Positions 35,901 through 47,388 are shown, counted from the first letter of the stretch. The stretch: DNA of 64,000 nucleotides from Schistosoma haematobium (GCF_000699445.3 NC_067195.1:20035287-20099286), one strand, 5' to 3'. The notes: generated by a model from the letters alone, not told the origin. Translations and numbers: made by a program.

Positions 35901-38900
35901 AGGTTCTGTTTTCATTTTAGGCAAAACATTTGCCTAATGAGACCCCTTTACCTTGTTTATAAACCATCCAGTTTGAAAACTACTGTTAATAAACCTATAT
36001 TTTGAATACTTCTGTTAGAATGGAAAGCCATACTGACAAGTGTAAGAGCCTAGTTCAAATATTCATCAAGATGAAATACTCGAAATTCAATATTAGGTCT
36101 ATGAACACCTAAATGAAATCTGCAGGAGCTCTTGTACGATCAGTTAGTTATGTACAACCTGATCCATAAAACAAAACCAATTCAAGTAACTAAAAAGCTA
36201 GTCAACATACAGAATGAAAACAATTTCATATAATTTTCCAACTACTGCATTATATTCAGGGTTGATCCTTGAAGATATTTAATTTCACTTAGAGACGTTT
36301 ACAAATAGTGAACGTATTAATTTCCTCAAAGTCATAAGTTAGAGCTGCTACTTAATTAATATAGTCGCCCCTTATACTATGAGCGTACGCTTTAGACACT
36401 GCTGGGATATCAAACAGATATATAATACAGTCTAAAAATAATGGTCTCTTACATTTTGAATATCTTGCATAAGGTAATATGATGACATAAACATTAGGAC
36501 ACTTGACAATACAATTATAATCGGCAACTCTAAGGAATTACTGCCACACACAAATTAATGGACCTGAATGGAAGTCAACTAGAAAACGTTACTGGAGTGA
36601 ATTAAAAATGTATGCCAATATCGTACAGTTACAAAACATATTCTACAGTATTTGGAGATAGACAAATACACTTATTTAGGCCAGTAAAGTTTTCTTTAGT
36701 TGCACCTTCGTTTGCTAACAAAGATTAACATCTACAGTAATTAAACGCACTCCAACAGTTAAGATGTGGCATTGGTGTTATTCAAAATGTCTTCAATAAA
36801 TAATTGATATAGTTAGTAGATGAGTCAACGAACATATATTCGGTTAAATAGTTGGACCTGTTTTGTCTCTTTAAAACAATTACATCTGGTAGTAAGTGAG
36901 TGTTACACTACAGTTTAATATTAAGTGGAAACGATGGAAAACGAGAAAATACTTACTAGAATAAACAGCCATGGACATAAACGTAGTAAGTAACGGCATC
37001 AAACACGTTGACACACCACATGCAAGAATCATGAAGAAATATAGAGTCAGAGAATCGACACCATCACGATCAGCCAAAAATCCAGCTAAAACCTCACCAA
37101 CCATGTTAGCACCACCAAGAACAGAAAACAAAAGGGCTGCAAGTGTTTCACTAAGACCATAATTGATAGCACGCACACCCATAAAAAAATATGTAACATT
37201 GTACCAGAAGTAGAGTAAGAAATTTGAAACCATAAACAAAACGAAGGTAGGTCTTCTAAACAGTCGCAGATCAAAAAGACGGTGAAGAATATCATGTTTG
37301 TCGGCACACATTTCCGTACAGAAGTTACAACAATATATTCTCCTATCCTGACATTTTTCATCTCCATCCACCGACTTTAATCCTGACTTTTTATTCGCCA
37401 AACAACTACAATTGTACCTCAGCGAACATTGAGATGACACACCAGATTCACTAGAAGTGTCGGTTTTGTACACCCTTCTGAGATGATGAAGATCCGGCAG
37501 ACTCACTGAACTCTGATGTGTAGAGCGATAATACTCAAGTAAACTAGATGAAGAACCTCGAAGAATGTTTTTCTGATTATAACTCTGCGAGGTATTATGT
37601 GTAAAATTGAGGGAACTGGTTTCACAGCAATCACCGCGCATATACGTCTGATTGTCTTGACAAAAATGATTTAAAACGCATGCTTCATCCTTCTTAGGAC
37701 AAACAGTGTCTTCATGGTTATAATGAATAAAGTTCTTGAACGATTTAAGACTTCCGTTAGTATTGTAAATTTCACATTTATTATTTGCCTCATGGCTTTT
37801 ATCTTGTACACCACAATCAAAATCCTCAATAGGAAATAAAGGTGAGAACGAAACTATATCGGACCTAACTTCCGGACATTGGAGCATGAAGCTACACACT
37901 TTCTTGTTCCCTGACACATTTCGAGATTTAAATGTGGATGCACCGTCTTTCCATACATCCTGATCCTGGGTTTGTAGCGCTTTCTTATTTAGTGGTTGTG
38001 ATTTGGAGTGGATCGGGGGGATTTGGAGAATATCTTTAGATAAATTCGTCTTGTTTTCTAGAACTTTGAAACAACTAGTAGATGAAATCAACTTGTTATT
38101 GATTTCATTTGTTGAGTGTAAATAGCTCAATGTAACTCTGCGAGGAGCTAACATATGGTCACGTAGCAACTTTATACGACCAAGCACATCCTTATCCAAG
38201 TAGTCTGCACTTTCAAAAGGTGGTAAGCCCGACTCGCGAGCTAGGTGTTCCAACCAAGCAAGACGTTGTCTATGTCGTTTTTCGACGTCAGTTTCAACAG
38301 GACGCATCAGAGCACCACATACTATCATATTTAGGAAAAACCCAGACAGTATCATCATAGCCCCTCGCCACGTATAAATATTCAGTAGCATGTCTACCAT
38401 TGGAGCAAATACAAGCGCACCGACACCTGTGCCTGCTATGGACAATCCAGTGGCAGTAGCTCGTCTGTTATCAAAATACATAGAAACAACAACAAGAGCT
38501 GATGTGATGCACAAACTTGCACCCAGACCAGATAAAATGCCAAACGAAAAGACCAGCGATATTATAGAATTAGTGAAGGCGCCAGCAAAACATCCTAGAC
38601 CGCTTATCAGCCCACCAACCATGCACGTCACTCGACATCCAAAGCGATTAAGCAGAAACGAAGACAAAGGGGCAGCGAGTGCAGGAATACCATACGAAAA
38701 TGACCCGATCCACGAAGTAGCACTCATTGAATCTTGGAATTCCTCAACGAGAGATTCAATAAAAACGCCAAACGATACTATTACACCGTCGGTTATCATG
38801 TGTACAAAAAACGTGGCGATTACAACAACCCAACCCCAACCTCCATCTGGAGGTTCTGGTAAGGACAGTTGACTTGGAGACAATGGAAGTCTCACACTAC

Positions 38901-39264
38901 TGGATTCATCACTTAAATTCGACACAGAGATAGAAGACATTGTTGTCGACGAGCTTGAATCACCGCTGAGAGATGACAAAAAGTAAGGCATATACCTTGC
39001 AAACGTAGGAGAAACGAAATTGGATGTTGTCATACTTTTCAATGATTTAGATGTTGGTATAGTGGGTTCCGAGAGAGTACGTGACGACTTAACCAAACCA
39101 AACCCCTTCCTTCCCGATTGAAACTTATTTAAGAGACGTGTATCGAAGTCCCTATTTTCACTACATGGAACTAAGCCGAAAGCCGCCGACGGGAGAGAAA
39201 CTGCTAATTTTTCTAAGGAATCCATTTGAGTGGTTTTAAAGGTGTTCGTCTTTTCTTTATCCAT
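22638..39264 (-). CDS. Monocarboxylate transporter-like protein (SLC16/MFS), three coding exons
   Basis: Coding exons on the minus strand are 39264-36957, 35385-35104 and 22819-22638, joined in phase into 924 codons including the stop. SLC16 proteins move monocarboxylates such as lactate, or related small solutes, across membranes, often with protons; the substrate here is not predictable. Residues 140-145 (DGGWGW) are the family signature at the start of helix 1. MYFDNRRATATGLSIAGTGVG is the second conserved motif, after helix 4. Six helices are encoded before residue ~317. A cytoplasmic loop of about 350 residues follows. Helices 7-9 are in exon 1, helices 9-11 in exon 2 and the last in exon 3. 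The tail is basic (HFRRRRARRLRRL). The 139-residue N-terminus is Ser/Thr-rich. At ~923 residues it is nearly twice the usual ~450-550, because of the N-terminus and loop. The start is the first ATG after a stop-rich region; 5' untranslated exons were not located. Confidence 0.9.
26225..26400 (-). mobile_element. Sm-alpha-like SINE with hammerhead ribozyme remnant
   Basis: On the minus strand the core reads CTGACGA (26307-26301), a weak helix II region, and GAAAC (26286-26282). A four-base loop and GTA (26277-26275) follow at the position of the cleavage triplet. This fits the hammerhead consensus CUGANGA / GAAA / NUH. The spacing between GAAAC and the cleavage triplet matches the minimal helix III known for Sm-alpha. 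Helix I and helix II pairing is poor, so activity is doubtful. A tRNA-like B box (GGTTCGAGTC, 26354-26345) lies in the same element, as expected for a tRNA-related SINE. Confidence 0.6.
27563..27611 (-). mobile_element. 3' terminal fragment of family A retrotransposon
   Basis: cacttacttacacctgttac followed by a 'gtagcataggtcgccca' block matches, in reverse, the extreme 3' end and repeat tail of the family A elements. Only the end of the element is present. Confidence 0.5.
28760..29171 (+). mobile_element. Short non-autonomous LINE derivative (B-family 5' region plus 3' tail)
   Basis: A ~410-bp GC-richer block without coding capacity. Its middle part (gattccaaaccggaggcaaa then gggttccaggatcc, 28891-28924) resembles the reverse complement of 57325-57405, the leader region of an antisense B-family copy. 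Its end (gtgtggtgcatacataattt ... tgtatcaatgtatatgggtt, then aaataaataac) matches the 3' end of the B1 element at 3405-3466. It therefore looks like a LINE stripped of its reading frame, or a SINE sharing a LINE tail. The 97-codon frame at 28656-28949 overlaps it and is not considered a gene. Confidence 0.55.
29520..31030 (+). mobile_element. Penelope-like retroelement relic
   Basis: Translation across frames gives RFHLYYICGLPKIHKHN at about 29725-29775, the diagnostic GLPKIHK motif of Penelope-like reverse transcriptases. It is followed by IRLILSMITSPYI (usual form LRPIVS...SP) and by an EIIYRRFDLELLP region near 29975. Next come TTVITWMR...FPFNSATYRQI near 30030-30100 and a tail resembling AEPVTTERIKLRVFKKKCLL near 30950-31010, where Penelope proteins end. 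Many stops and frameshifts make it inactive. Penelope-like families are known in schistosomes; assignment to a named one was not attempted. Confidence 0.7.
32817..32900. repeat. Compound dinucleotide microsatellite (AT)n(AG)n
   Basis: About 27 AT units (32817-32870) followed by about 15 AG units (to about 32900), inside intron 2 of the SLC16 gene. The chance frames across it are artefacts. Confidence 0.95.
34260..34345 (-). mobile_element. tRNA-derived SINE-like fragment
   Basis: On the minus strand the sequence reads ggcttagtggctaaggtgtt then caactttcggtcacc, the pattern of a tRNA-like A-box region (compare TGGTCTAATGGTT in the SINE at 43018-43340). A short inverted motif (ggtcgcc / ggtgacc) follows. 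No full cloverleaf was found, so it is not a tRNA gene. Confidence 0.35.
35104..35385 (-). other. SLC16-like gene, coding exon 2
   Basis: 282 nt. The two first bases complete the split codon from exon 1 (A+CG, Thr). The exon encodes CLSSGTPVCFCILNRQALVF through FCQGVANILGPPLIG, the typical late-helix region of SLC16 transporters (GPPLIG). It ends ATT G followed by gtaagtatgg, again phase 1. Confidence 0.9.
35386..36956 (-). other. SLC16-like gene, intron 1
   Basis: 1571-bp intron with gt at 36956-36955 and an acceptor reading ttacaatcaatag before 35385. No repeat element or reading frame was recognised inside. Confidence 0.85.
36957..39264 (-). other. SLC16-like gene, coding exon 1
   Basis: 2308 nt, ATG at 39264-39262. 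It ends ...TAT TCT A followed by gtaagtatt, a strong donor (phase 1). It encodes the N-terminus, helices 1-6, the long loop and helices 7 to about 9. The frame is open for another 25 codons past the donor, but these lose the hydrophobic pattern. Confidence 0.9.
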
Positions 39265-39649
39265 TGTCGAAAATGTTGGATCCTTATGTATATCAAATAA
39301 AATCTAATTTACCAAATATACCCAAACTTTAAACTGTATCAAATGAATATTGTTAGGTATGGGGGATAAAAATTCAATACAAGCTTGTAAAGAATATGTA
39401 AGTCATCCACGCAGACTAGTAACATATGTGACTATCCTTAAAACAGGGTGCCAATTGTTCATAGGATAGACAAGCGTCAGCAATGCTTGCAGATGTTCGC
39501 ATCAAAATTGTACCTACACAAGTATTTGAAATATCATACGGCCGGCACAGGAGCGCACACATCAAATTTGCCTCAAATTCAATGAACAATATCTGTCTAG
39601 TGAGCTAGTTTAAATCAATAAATTTCATTGCCTCCGCTCCTTGGTGTAA
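39265..39649. other. Upstream region of the SLC16-like gene
   Basis: About 385 bp between the SLC16 start codon and the nearest retroelement. Promoter and 5' untranslated exons should lie here or further right, but no TATA-like or initiator element was distinctive enough to call. Confidence 0.4.
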
Positions 39650-40855
39650 CGGTACAGTTATGGGTCTTCCTTACCATCCAGTATAAAAACTTAATCATTT
39701 AGCTTCATGAATCCTTGTAAATTTGATGGTGTATTTTGTCGAGTACGAATGAGTGAATTTCAGTCTTCAGTCTTCAGTAATAAGGATAGGAGGTCTATCG
39801 ATCTTTGTTATTCATTGAGGTTTTTCACGCTGTGGAGTTCCAATATCATTTCGAATATATTAACAGAAGGTACTGATATTACGTGTTCCGGTAGAGAATT
39901 CCAGTAACTCAATACTCAACGCGTGAAACGAAAGTCTAGACGTAAAGGATTTGATCTCGTTTTTCGGACTTTCTTCGAATGCCCTTTCAACGGATCAGTT
40001 CAAGATGGAAGTAAAAGATAAGACGTGTTAGTACCAAGGTCACCGTTCAGTATACAACAAGCCAATATTAGATCACCTCGTATTCTACGGTAAGATAACA
40101 GAAGTTAAGGTGTCTCAGTCGGTCTTCGTAAGATGGTTCAGACAGACCTTTAACCATCTTAGTTCCCCGTTATTGGACTCTTTCCAGCATATCTGCTTCA
40201 CACTTGAAACAACGACTCGCTGCTTGAATCCCATATTCCATATGTGGTCGCACGAAAATCGGGTATAATAATCTAAACATTTCGTCATCTGAATACTACA
40301 AAGAAAAAAGAATGGACCATAACATCTTATAACCTTTCTCAGCAACAGCCTTTCAGTGACTGTTGGTTCTGAGATCATTGCCTAGTGTGACTCCTAGATC
40401 TTTCTTAGCACGAATCCACATATTGTGTAGTGATACGAATCATCATAGTTATTTAGTTGCATCCCCATACGCTTGTTAAGATTTAATTCTAGTGGCCACC
40501 TGTCCATCCATGTCACCATCTTCCTTACTTCGATCTACGAAGATCATATCTACAGGAATATTCAGATCTGCTGCTGCCCAATCTCCTCTAGCAAAGAGAT
40601 TTGTCAAACATGATAGGCATCTCTGAAAACCATGTTGTTCCCTGGATAAAAGATTATGCCCATCAACATAGTCTATAACAGATATCCGAAGGATTTTTTC
40701 CATCACTTTTACAACTGCGCTAGTCAAGCTAGCGGGTCTATAGTTACTAACGAAATCCCTACTCCCAGCCTTATACACCGGACTTATTATCGCTTCTTTC
40801 CAGTCTCTTGGCAGTCTGGACTGATTACGAGGACAAGCAATGTAAAGGATCATAA
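39650..40855 (-). mobile_element. CR1/jockey-like retrotransposon fragment with internal deletion
   Basis: The minus strand starts with LPRDWKEAIISPVYKAGSRD and VSNYRPASLTSAVVKVMEKI, the N-terminal RT block, then HGFQRCLSCLTNL and MIFVDRSKEDGD (40476-40853). Near 40480 it jumps to KDLGVTLGNDLRTNSH (about 40400-40350), skipping the catalytic palm with its GVPQG and YADD boxes. The C-terminal region then continues in pieces (FRLLYPIFVRPHMEYGIQAA, ERVQ-RGTKMVKGLSEPSY, YEDRLRHLNFC) to about 39900 and ends near 39650. The deletion removes the active site, so the copy is dead. It may be the same family as 5340-6135. Confidence 0.75.
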
Positions 40856-41184
40856 AATTAAAATGTAGAGAAGTTAATAAAAGGCAAGGGTCAGAAAGGG
40901 TAGGTCAATCATTCACACAGGTAGTACAAACAGACAAGACTTTATGATAAACAGGTAGATCAAAGTAAAAATGGCTGAAGTGAGTGGAAGTGAGCTATAA
41001 TTAATAGTAATAATAATGATAGAGACGGTAATGGTATCAAAAGTAAAGCACGAGATACGCATCAGGTGCTGCTGCTTCAGAGGGAGTGTGGTACGGATGC
41101 TTTTATTGGCGTACTCAGGAGTGCATAGCATTAAAGATGGCACAAGTACTGAGAATTTGACAACGCCTTAACTAGTAACACCTT

Positions 41185-41760
41185 TTACAGTCGAAACGTG
41201 CCAAACAAGTGAAATCAGAAGTCGTAAGCAAAAAGACTCGAAGATATATTTTATAGAACATCGACATATCGAGGAGTGACTTATCCAAACAGACTAGTGG
41301 TTGTTAGAGAAACAGACGACGGCGTGCTCTGGTGAACAGGTGCGGATGTGTAGTGACTCACTTTTATCACGAGAACGCGATTGGTTTATTGAAAACAATT
41401 ATTGTTAAAGCCAATTGTACCAGCGACTGTTTTAATGTGCTTTTGTTTGACTGTGCTAATGACAGCTATATTGTGCTTCCATTCTTATTCTTACACTTTG
41501 ATTGTGACTTCGCGCGAATTTGGTTACGTTCTGTAACCAAGCTTGTATCCTAGCAGGATCTCGGTATCCTTTCGATACCACGAGATCGCCAGAGAATATA
41601 TCTCGATTTGATCCATTAACTGTCTTCTGATATTTGGCTTCTCGGGGATTTTATAGATTTATTTGGTTACGTTCAACCTTCGCCTTCTGATTTACTTGGC
41701 ACGTGTTTCTCTGTAGCGGTGTTCATAGTTAATCTCAACTCGACACCACGCTACAGATGC
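41185..41760 (+). mobile_element. Possible LTR or LTR fragment
   Basis: A GC-richer, non-coding block containing a hairpin (gatctcg gtatc ... gatac ca cgagatc, about 41560-41587) and ending in 'ctcgacaccacgctacag', which resembles the end of gypsy-like leader sequence. The hairpin's left strand (gcaggatctcggtat) occurs again at about 5993-6007. No second copy or target duplication was found, so this is a weak call. Confidence 0.25.
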
Positions 41761-43017
41761 ATGACCGATCACCTTCACCTAAGTGAGCTCATTAAAACTA
41801 ATGTGGTCAGCATCAAATGTCGAAGACTAACAGATCTATTGATTTTAGGAATTTATTTACCGCTACAGTATAATTTACTCCAATATCCGGTCGTCTCGTA
41901 TTCAAAGCAGCAAGTACAACGCTCAGTGGTTTGCCCATAAATGTTATCACCCAGTTTGTTGAACAGCCACTACAGTCGCTTCAAGACGTTTATATCCCCT
42001 TCAAGTAGAGCAGGTGAAACAATGACGTGGGTCTCTAGTTATCCTAGATGTAAGTGTTGGGCAGCGTCAGAAAGAACTCAGATACCAGGATGTCCGTCCG
42101 TCTTCGAACGACTCTAAACACTCCGTACTAACTGGCCTGATGTCTCAGGTGGTTATTGCTTGTGTTCAGGTTTTGATTATTAAAAGATGTGAATCGCGCG
42201 TTTTGAAGTTCTGTTCTAAGCGTCGCCTGAAGAGAAGGTCGTCGATGTTGGTCTGCTTTGTAGCTCGCAACAGAATCAGCTGGCATTTCTGGAGACTGAA
42301 GACCATGTAGTCCTTGTGTGTCCCTTGTTTCAGTAGTACTGTGTCTCTTTGGAGATTTTGTTCAATCGCATCATATCAGTGTGCTTGTAGAATCATGGTC
42401 TACTTCGTTATAAGCATTATTACAATAATAGACCTAATCTTAAAATTGTAGATATGTCATGATGTGACTGCCTAACATATATGATCTTACGTGTAAGTCA
42501 CATCATTGTCTACACTGACTCATTGTTTCGTAACTATAAGCAATATGATTGGCGTTTCTGAAGAACACATTTAGGCTGGAGATAGAACAATGTACTTAAT
42601 ATGAATTGAAGAGGCACGTCACACAAGAATGACCACGTTCGCATGGCTGAGCCGTGCCATTCGATTGGTTCTTAAGTGAATTTTTCTGCGCTCACAGTTC
42701 TTGACCTTTTCTATGTGTGAAATGTTGAATATCTATTTTCCTAGTTATCTCATGTTCGGCCTTGAAGATTGTATGGTTAGAACCAGTAGCATTACACTAC
42801 TCTCCCACCAGAATCAACGCGACGTTGGTTCCATACCATATCGAGCGGGATTGTTGTGCACCAGAGGTTACTAAAATAATTATAACAATCTTCCGGGTGT
42901 TGATTGGCTGAAATTTAAATAAAAAAGGAGGCAGAAACTGATTGGAAAATACATGTAACAATTCCGAAATTTAATAGTTGAATTTATGAGTCAATTAAAA
43001 CTAGACCAACATGGAAA
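41761..43017. other. Repeat-like sequence, not assigned
   Basis: The part at 42060-42350 has a composition like degenerate coding sequence on the minus strand (a frame reading KDYMVFSLQKCQLILLRAT is visible), but no family could be named. From 42400 on it is plain AT-rich DNA. Confidence 0.25.
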
Positions 43018-43340
43018 AGCTGGGAGCACTAAACAGCCGTTTCGTCCTAGTATGTGACACCTCAGCAATGCGCATCCACTATCCCGCTCACGAAATTCTA
43101 CCCCAGGACCTATCGGCCTCGCACGCGAACGCTAAACCATTAGACCACTGAGCTGGCATCCAACCGTGTTAACGTCTAACTTCAACCAATCCACAGTATT
43201 AGGCCATCGTCCACCATTGTCTTCGTGGAGTTACTATACCACAACAGACCTGGTTGAACTCCACTAGTCACCGCTTCTCACCAGAACTCCAGGAAATACC
43301 TCTTGGAGAGAGTCACAAGTGAGCATATGAATTCGATTAT
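43018..43340 (-). mobile_element. Sm-alpha-like SINE with degenerate hammerhead
   Basis: The minus strand reads, at the far end, CTGAGG (43065-43060), a three-base helix II with its loop, and GGACGAAAC (43047-43039), then GTT at the cleavage position. The catalytic CUGANGA box has lost its last A, which normally abolishes cleavage. Upstream on the same strand (43153-43093) lies a tRNA-like A region (TGGTCTAATGGTTTAGCGTT). The rest of the element (43160-43340) is non-coding. Size and order agree with the ~330-bp Sm-alpha repeats of schistosomes. Confidence 0.6.
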
Positions 43341-44424
43341 TAAATTACTAATATATTCACAAAACACCTTTCTGATTATAATACCAAAATTCTTGATTTC
43401 ATTATTAACACAAAAATGAAAATATGTGTGGTTGTTCAAGCTTTAGACGAAGCGGAGTTATAATAATTGTAACGACCGAACTACCAGTATTCGGTTTGAA
43501 CGCAGGACTGACGAACCAAAATGTATTCGATTAGGTCAGACTACGTTTTTGAGACACTCGTATTAAATTATACCAAAACACAAACTTCGTGCTGGATTTA
43601 AACGGTTCTATTTTAGGAAATAGAACAAATTACATCAGAAATAAAAAATGCCTCAAACGGTACAGCCTGTGCTATACAGTCAGAAGTTTCTCTGACACAA
43701 AGTAACGCGCTAAACAATAAAAAAACAGTTAATACTAAAGGGTACAATACCTGGGAATCAATAAAAATATTCCCAACAAGGTGGGATCAAATACCTATCT
43801 GCAGGGATTCCAGCAATCCTCCCAAGCAGACAGTCAAACAGCCACAAACTGAATTACGCCGTGACCTTGTGCTTAGTCAAACACGACCTTACTGTCAATA
43901 GTCCGGCAGCATGCAACAGAAAATTAGATAACAAAAGATAATTTTTTAATCAAGATAACATAGTGAAGGCTCAGACTAAGAAGACTGCAGAACCAAAGGT
44001 GTGGTTAAACAAGATCTGAACAAAATACACGACGGGGAGAAGAAACAAATAAATGACAGTACTGTCCAACAAAAAAGCTGCAAAGGGATTTTCATCGTTC
44101 TCTTTCTGTTACAATAATGAAGAATGATTTCGTGTAGAGATATCTTAGTAAGACACTCTGATATACGTAGCAAAAGCCGTTGGTTAATAGCTTAACTTGT
44201 AAGTAGTACAAGTATTTTATGCATAGAAACCTAAAAACAATCAGTTCTGAATCACTGCTAATTTTGGTATTATTTTTAGAATAAATTAGATAGTCAGTCA
44301 ATATTCATATGTATTAGTGGGCTAACTAAACGAACAAAATTATTACCGTGAAGAGGAAGCATTTCAACTAGTGTTCCCGTAAATTTGTCAAGTTTCGCCA
44401 TTACAGAAAAACAGGAATCGGGGG
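43341..44424. other. AT-rich, no gene recognised
   Basis: No coding region or repeat was recognised in this part of the intergenic region. Confidence 0.45.
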
Positions 44425-46850
44425 GGAGTAGCCTTATACTTACGATCATGCCTGGAGGTACACCAAGCGCACAACCAAGAGTTTATCAATCTTGATCAAT
44501 CCATATTGTGCTCAGTATGACTGTCTACCACCTCGAGGTGTCTAGTTGTAGTCATCTACAGGAAGCCGACTGCTGACATCGAGTACAACAATCGTATGCT
44601 GGAAGGATTAGCCCGCTCTACTCGTCTCGGATTCACTCATATCCTGATTTCAGGGCACTCCAGTCTTCCTAAAGTTAACATAGGTATATTGAAGGTGAAA
44701 ACTCTACGGAAGCTCGGTTCTTCAACCTCATTGAGGATCTGGGATTATTCGAAGATGTGAAGTCGGCTAATTGGGATTTCTTCCTGCACACGATCTTATG
44801 TGCTACAATCAGTCTATCCTTCAAATGGTCCACATGATCTACAAGCGACCCAAAGTCATCAAGAACCGCACTCTTCGTCTGCTAAACCGCAAAAGGCACT
44901 GTTGGGCAGAATACAAACGAACTGGTAACAACGGCACATACAGACAATACAAACACATAAGGAACATATTCGCAAAGACGATAAAAGCAGACAGGCTTCA
45001 AAACCAGATGAAACTTATCGATAAACTTGTCTCCAATACAAAATTCTTATTCCGTTATGCAACCTCCCTTCGAAAAGCCAAAACTGGAGTTTCTTAACTG
45101 CTAGTTCCTAACGGCGGTGGCGCCGCTAATCTTCTGGCTGAACAGTGCTCTCTGACATTTCAGCCGATCCACATCAACTATACTGATGAAAGCTTCATCT
45201 TCAACTGCACAGGACTTTCCGAAGTGAACCCGTGTCTGACTTGGTGTTCCGGAAACTGCAGCACCTAAGAACAGGCACTTGTCCTGATCCGGATATGATT
45301 TATTCTGATGTACTGAGAGAAGCCGCTTCAACCCTAGCAACAGCGCCTAGCATGATGTTCTCACACTCGCTAAGCCGAGGCACATTTCCGGAAATTTGGA
45401 AGCTGGCTCATATCACATCAATTTTCAAAGGAGGTCGACGCAGAAAACCTTCAAATTACTCTTATCTCTATGCCTTCAAAAATCATGGAGTCCCTGATAT
45501 GCAATGGTACGCATGACTATTTATTGTCCTTAAATTTATTCTCACCACAACAGCATGGTCTTAGGAAGGGTTACTCTTGTATAACCAATCTGCTGACTGA
45601 GTTGGACAGATGGACAAGCATCCTTGATCTCTAGGGAAAAGTTGACGCCATTCACCTTGACTTTTCAAAAGCTTTTGATAGGGTCAACCATATATGTCTT
45701 ATCAATAAGCTCAAACGATTAGACATTGTCACCTTTAATCGATTGTCCCATTTCATATCTACAAAATCGACGTTCTGAGTCAGGACTAACTTCGATTTCT
45801 CTCAGGCTATGGAATTTTATAATGGGGTCCCCCAGGGTTCGGCACTGGGACCTCCCCTTTTCTTGATCCATATAAACGATCTTCCACAACAGGTGTCGTT
45901 AGACTTATTACGATTTGCTGATGATATGAAGCTTTGGAGAGGGATACACGACCAAGAGGATATACTGGCATTTCAGAAGGATTTGAATAGACTTCAAAGT
46001 TGGGTAGATGACAACGGACTAGGCTTTAGCACTTCAAATTGTAAGATAGTCCATCTGAGACAAGTTGCGGACTACTGTTGCAACTTAACAAACTCCTGCC
46101 TCGAAGTATCCCGAGTCGAAAAATATTTAGGAGTCCTGGTACCCTACGATTTGAAGTCTTACGCTGTGACAAAAATGCCTTTCGAGCAAACCTTGCACTG
46201 GTAATATTGAAGCGCTTTTTTGTCAGTTTGATGGGAGAATTTTCCACGTAATCTTCAATAGTTTTGTTCGTCTACATTTATAATACGGAAACATAGTATT
46301 TCTTCCCTCACCCCAAAGGGACAAGGACACTGGAGCGTGTCCAACGGTATGCCACGAAATCAGTTCGGGGACTCAAATTCAAACCTTAAGAAGAGTGCCT
46401 TCAATCACTAAATTTTTGCCCATTAGAGTACAGGAGTTTTAGAGGTGACCTTCTAATGGCCTACAACATCCGTAACACTTCTGGACATCCTCTTAAACAC
46501 CTACTTAAGTTTAGCTCCAGCACAAAACGAAGGAGTAACACCCAAAAACTGGAGACACAACACAGCAGAACGGACTGTAGACGCAGCTTTTACTCCTTAA
46601 GAGTTGTCAAATGCTGGAATTCGCCACCAACTGAGCTGGTTCCAGCGACTTCCCAGGATTCTTTTAAGAGGAAACCTGACCTATTCTTAAGGATTAAGAA
46701 CAGTACCTTACTATGATTTACCATTTTCATTGTCCTCTTTTATCGTTAATATACCTAGATTCCTGCCTGGAGGTATTAGTGATCCACTGCTACTAGACAG
46801 GGAAGCCGTTAAGTGAAAGCTTCCTCTATTCCGTCAACAACCATTTGAAC
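44425..46850 (+). mobile_element. CR1/jockey-like non-LTR retrotransposon, 5'-truncated and broken
   Basis: The copy starts inside the endonuclease domain (GGVALYLRSCLEVHQAHNQE, near 44430; then VVVIYRKPTAD and TRLGFTHILISG). A linker frame (44771-45097) is rich in KRHCWAEYKRT-type basic residues. The RT follows in pieces: PDMIYSDVLREAAST and FPEIWKLAHITSIFKGG (45232-45470), PQQHGLRKGYSCITNL near 45550, DFSKAFDRVNH near 45660, and the palm GVPQGSALGPPLFLIHINDL ... LRFADDMKLW (45809-45960). The C-terminal frame 46456-46716 ends RVVKCWNSPPTELV, as usual for CR1-type proteins. Stops and shifts at about 45097, 45516 and 46204 inactivate it. The FADD box is intact. It ends about 240 bp before the ARPC1 start codon. 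Confidence 0.85.
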
Positions 46851-47091
46851 AATGCCATACATCGTAAAGTAAGAAAAACACTATCCACTTCATTATTGAA
46901 TCAAAATATAGCTTTTCAAATTTATTCAGAATTAATTTTAACTTTCGACAGCGCAACGCAGAGTAGAAAGTAGCGCAAAAAGTGTCGTTGACCTCGTCAT
47001 ATAGATATTAGATATTGGGTTTTGCGGTAAGTTCGTTGAAACGAAAGAGAGGGGAATCTGAGCTGGCCTGACCCTGGGTTTTACTGTACCA
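46851..47091 (+). promoter_or_regulatory. Upstream region of ARPC1
   Basis: About 240 bp between the CR1-like copy and the ARPC1 start codon, which must hold the 5' untranslated region and probably the promoter. A purine-rich stretch (gaaacgaaagagaggggaat, 47038-47057) is visible. No TATA box at a convincing distance was found. Confidence 0.35.
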
Positions 47092-47388
47092 ATGGCTATT
47101 TCGCATACTTTAGGGACTGACTCACTTGTTAGTCATGCCTTCAATAGAGATGGTACAGAACTCGCCCTTTCTGTCAATACTAGTGACGTTTACTTGTTGA
47201 GTGTTCCGGAATCACCCAGTGGAAGGTTCCAGGTTATCGATGTCCTACGGGAACATAGTGCTTTGGTTACAAGTATAGACTGGGCACCACAGACAAATAG
47301 GATTGTTTCATGTTCTGCTGATCGTAATGCCTACGTGTGGAATAAGCAGTCAGATAATAAATGGAAGCCAACACTGGTTTTGCTCATG
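47092..47388 (+). other. ARPC1: ARPC1 coding exon 1
   Basis: 297 nt, 99 codons, from ATG to CTC ATG followed by gtacgttg (phase 0). It encodes the first two WD40 blades, ending WKPTLVLLM. Confidence 0.9.

Noticed and set aside
38390..38872. 160-codon plus-strand open frame
   Set aside because: It lies antisense to the transmembrane part of the SLC16 exon and is a shadow of that coding sequence.
39630..39670. tRNA-like string (ccttggtgtaacggtac)
   Set aside because: No acceptor stem or T-arm can be folded around it, and it adjoins the end of a CR1-like copy.
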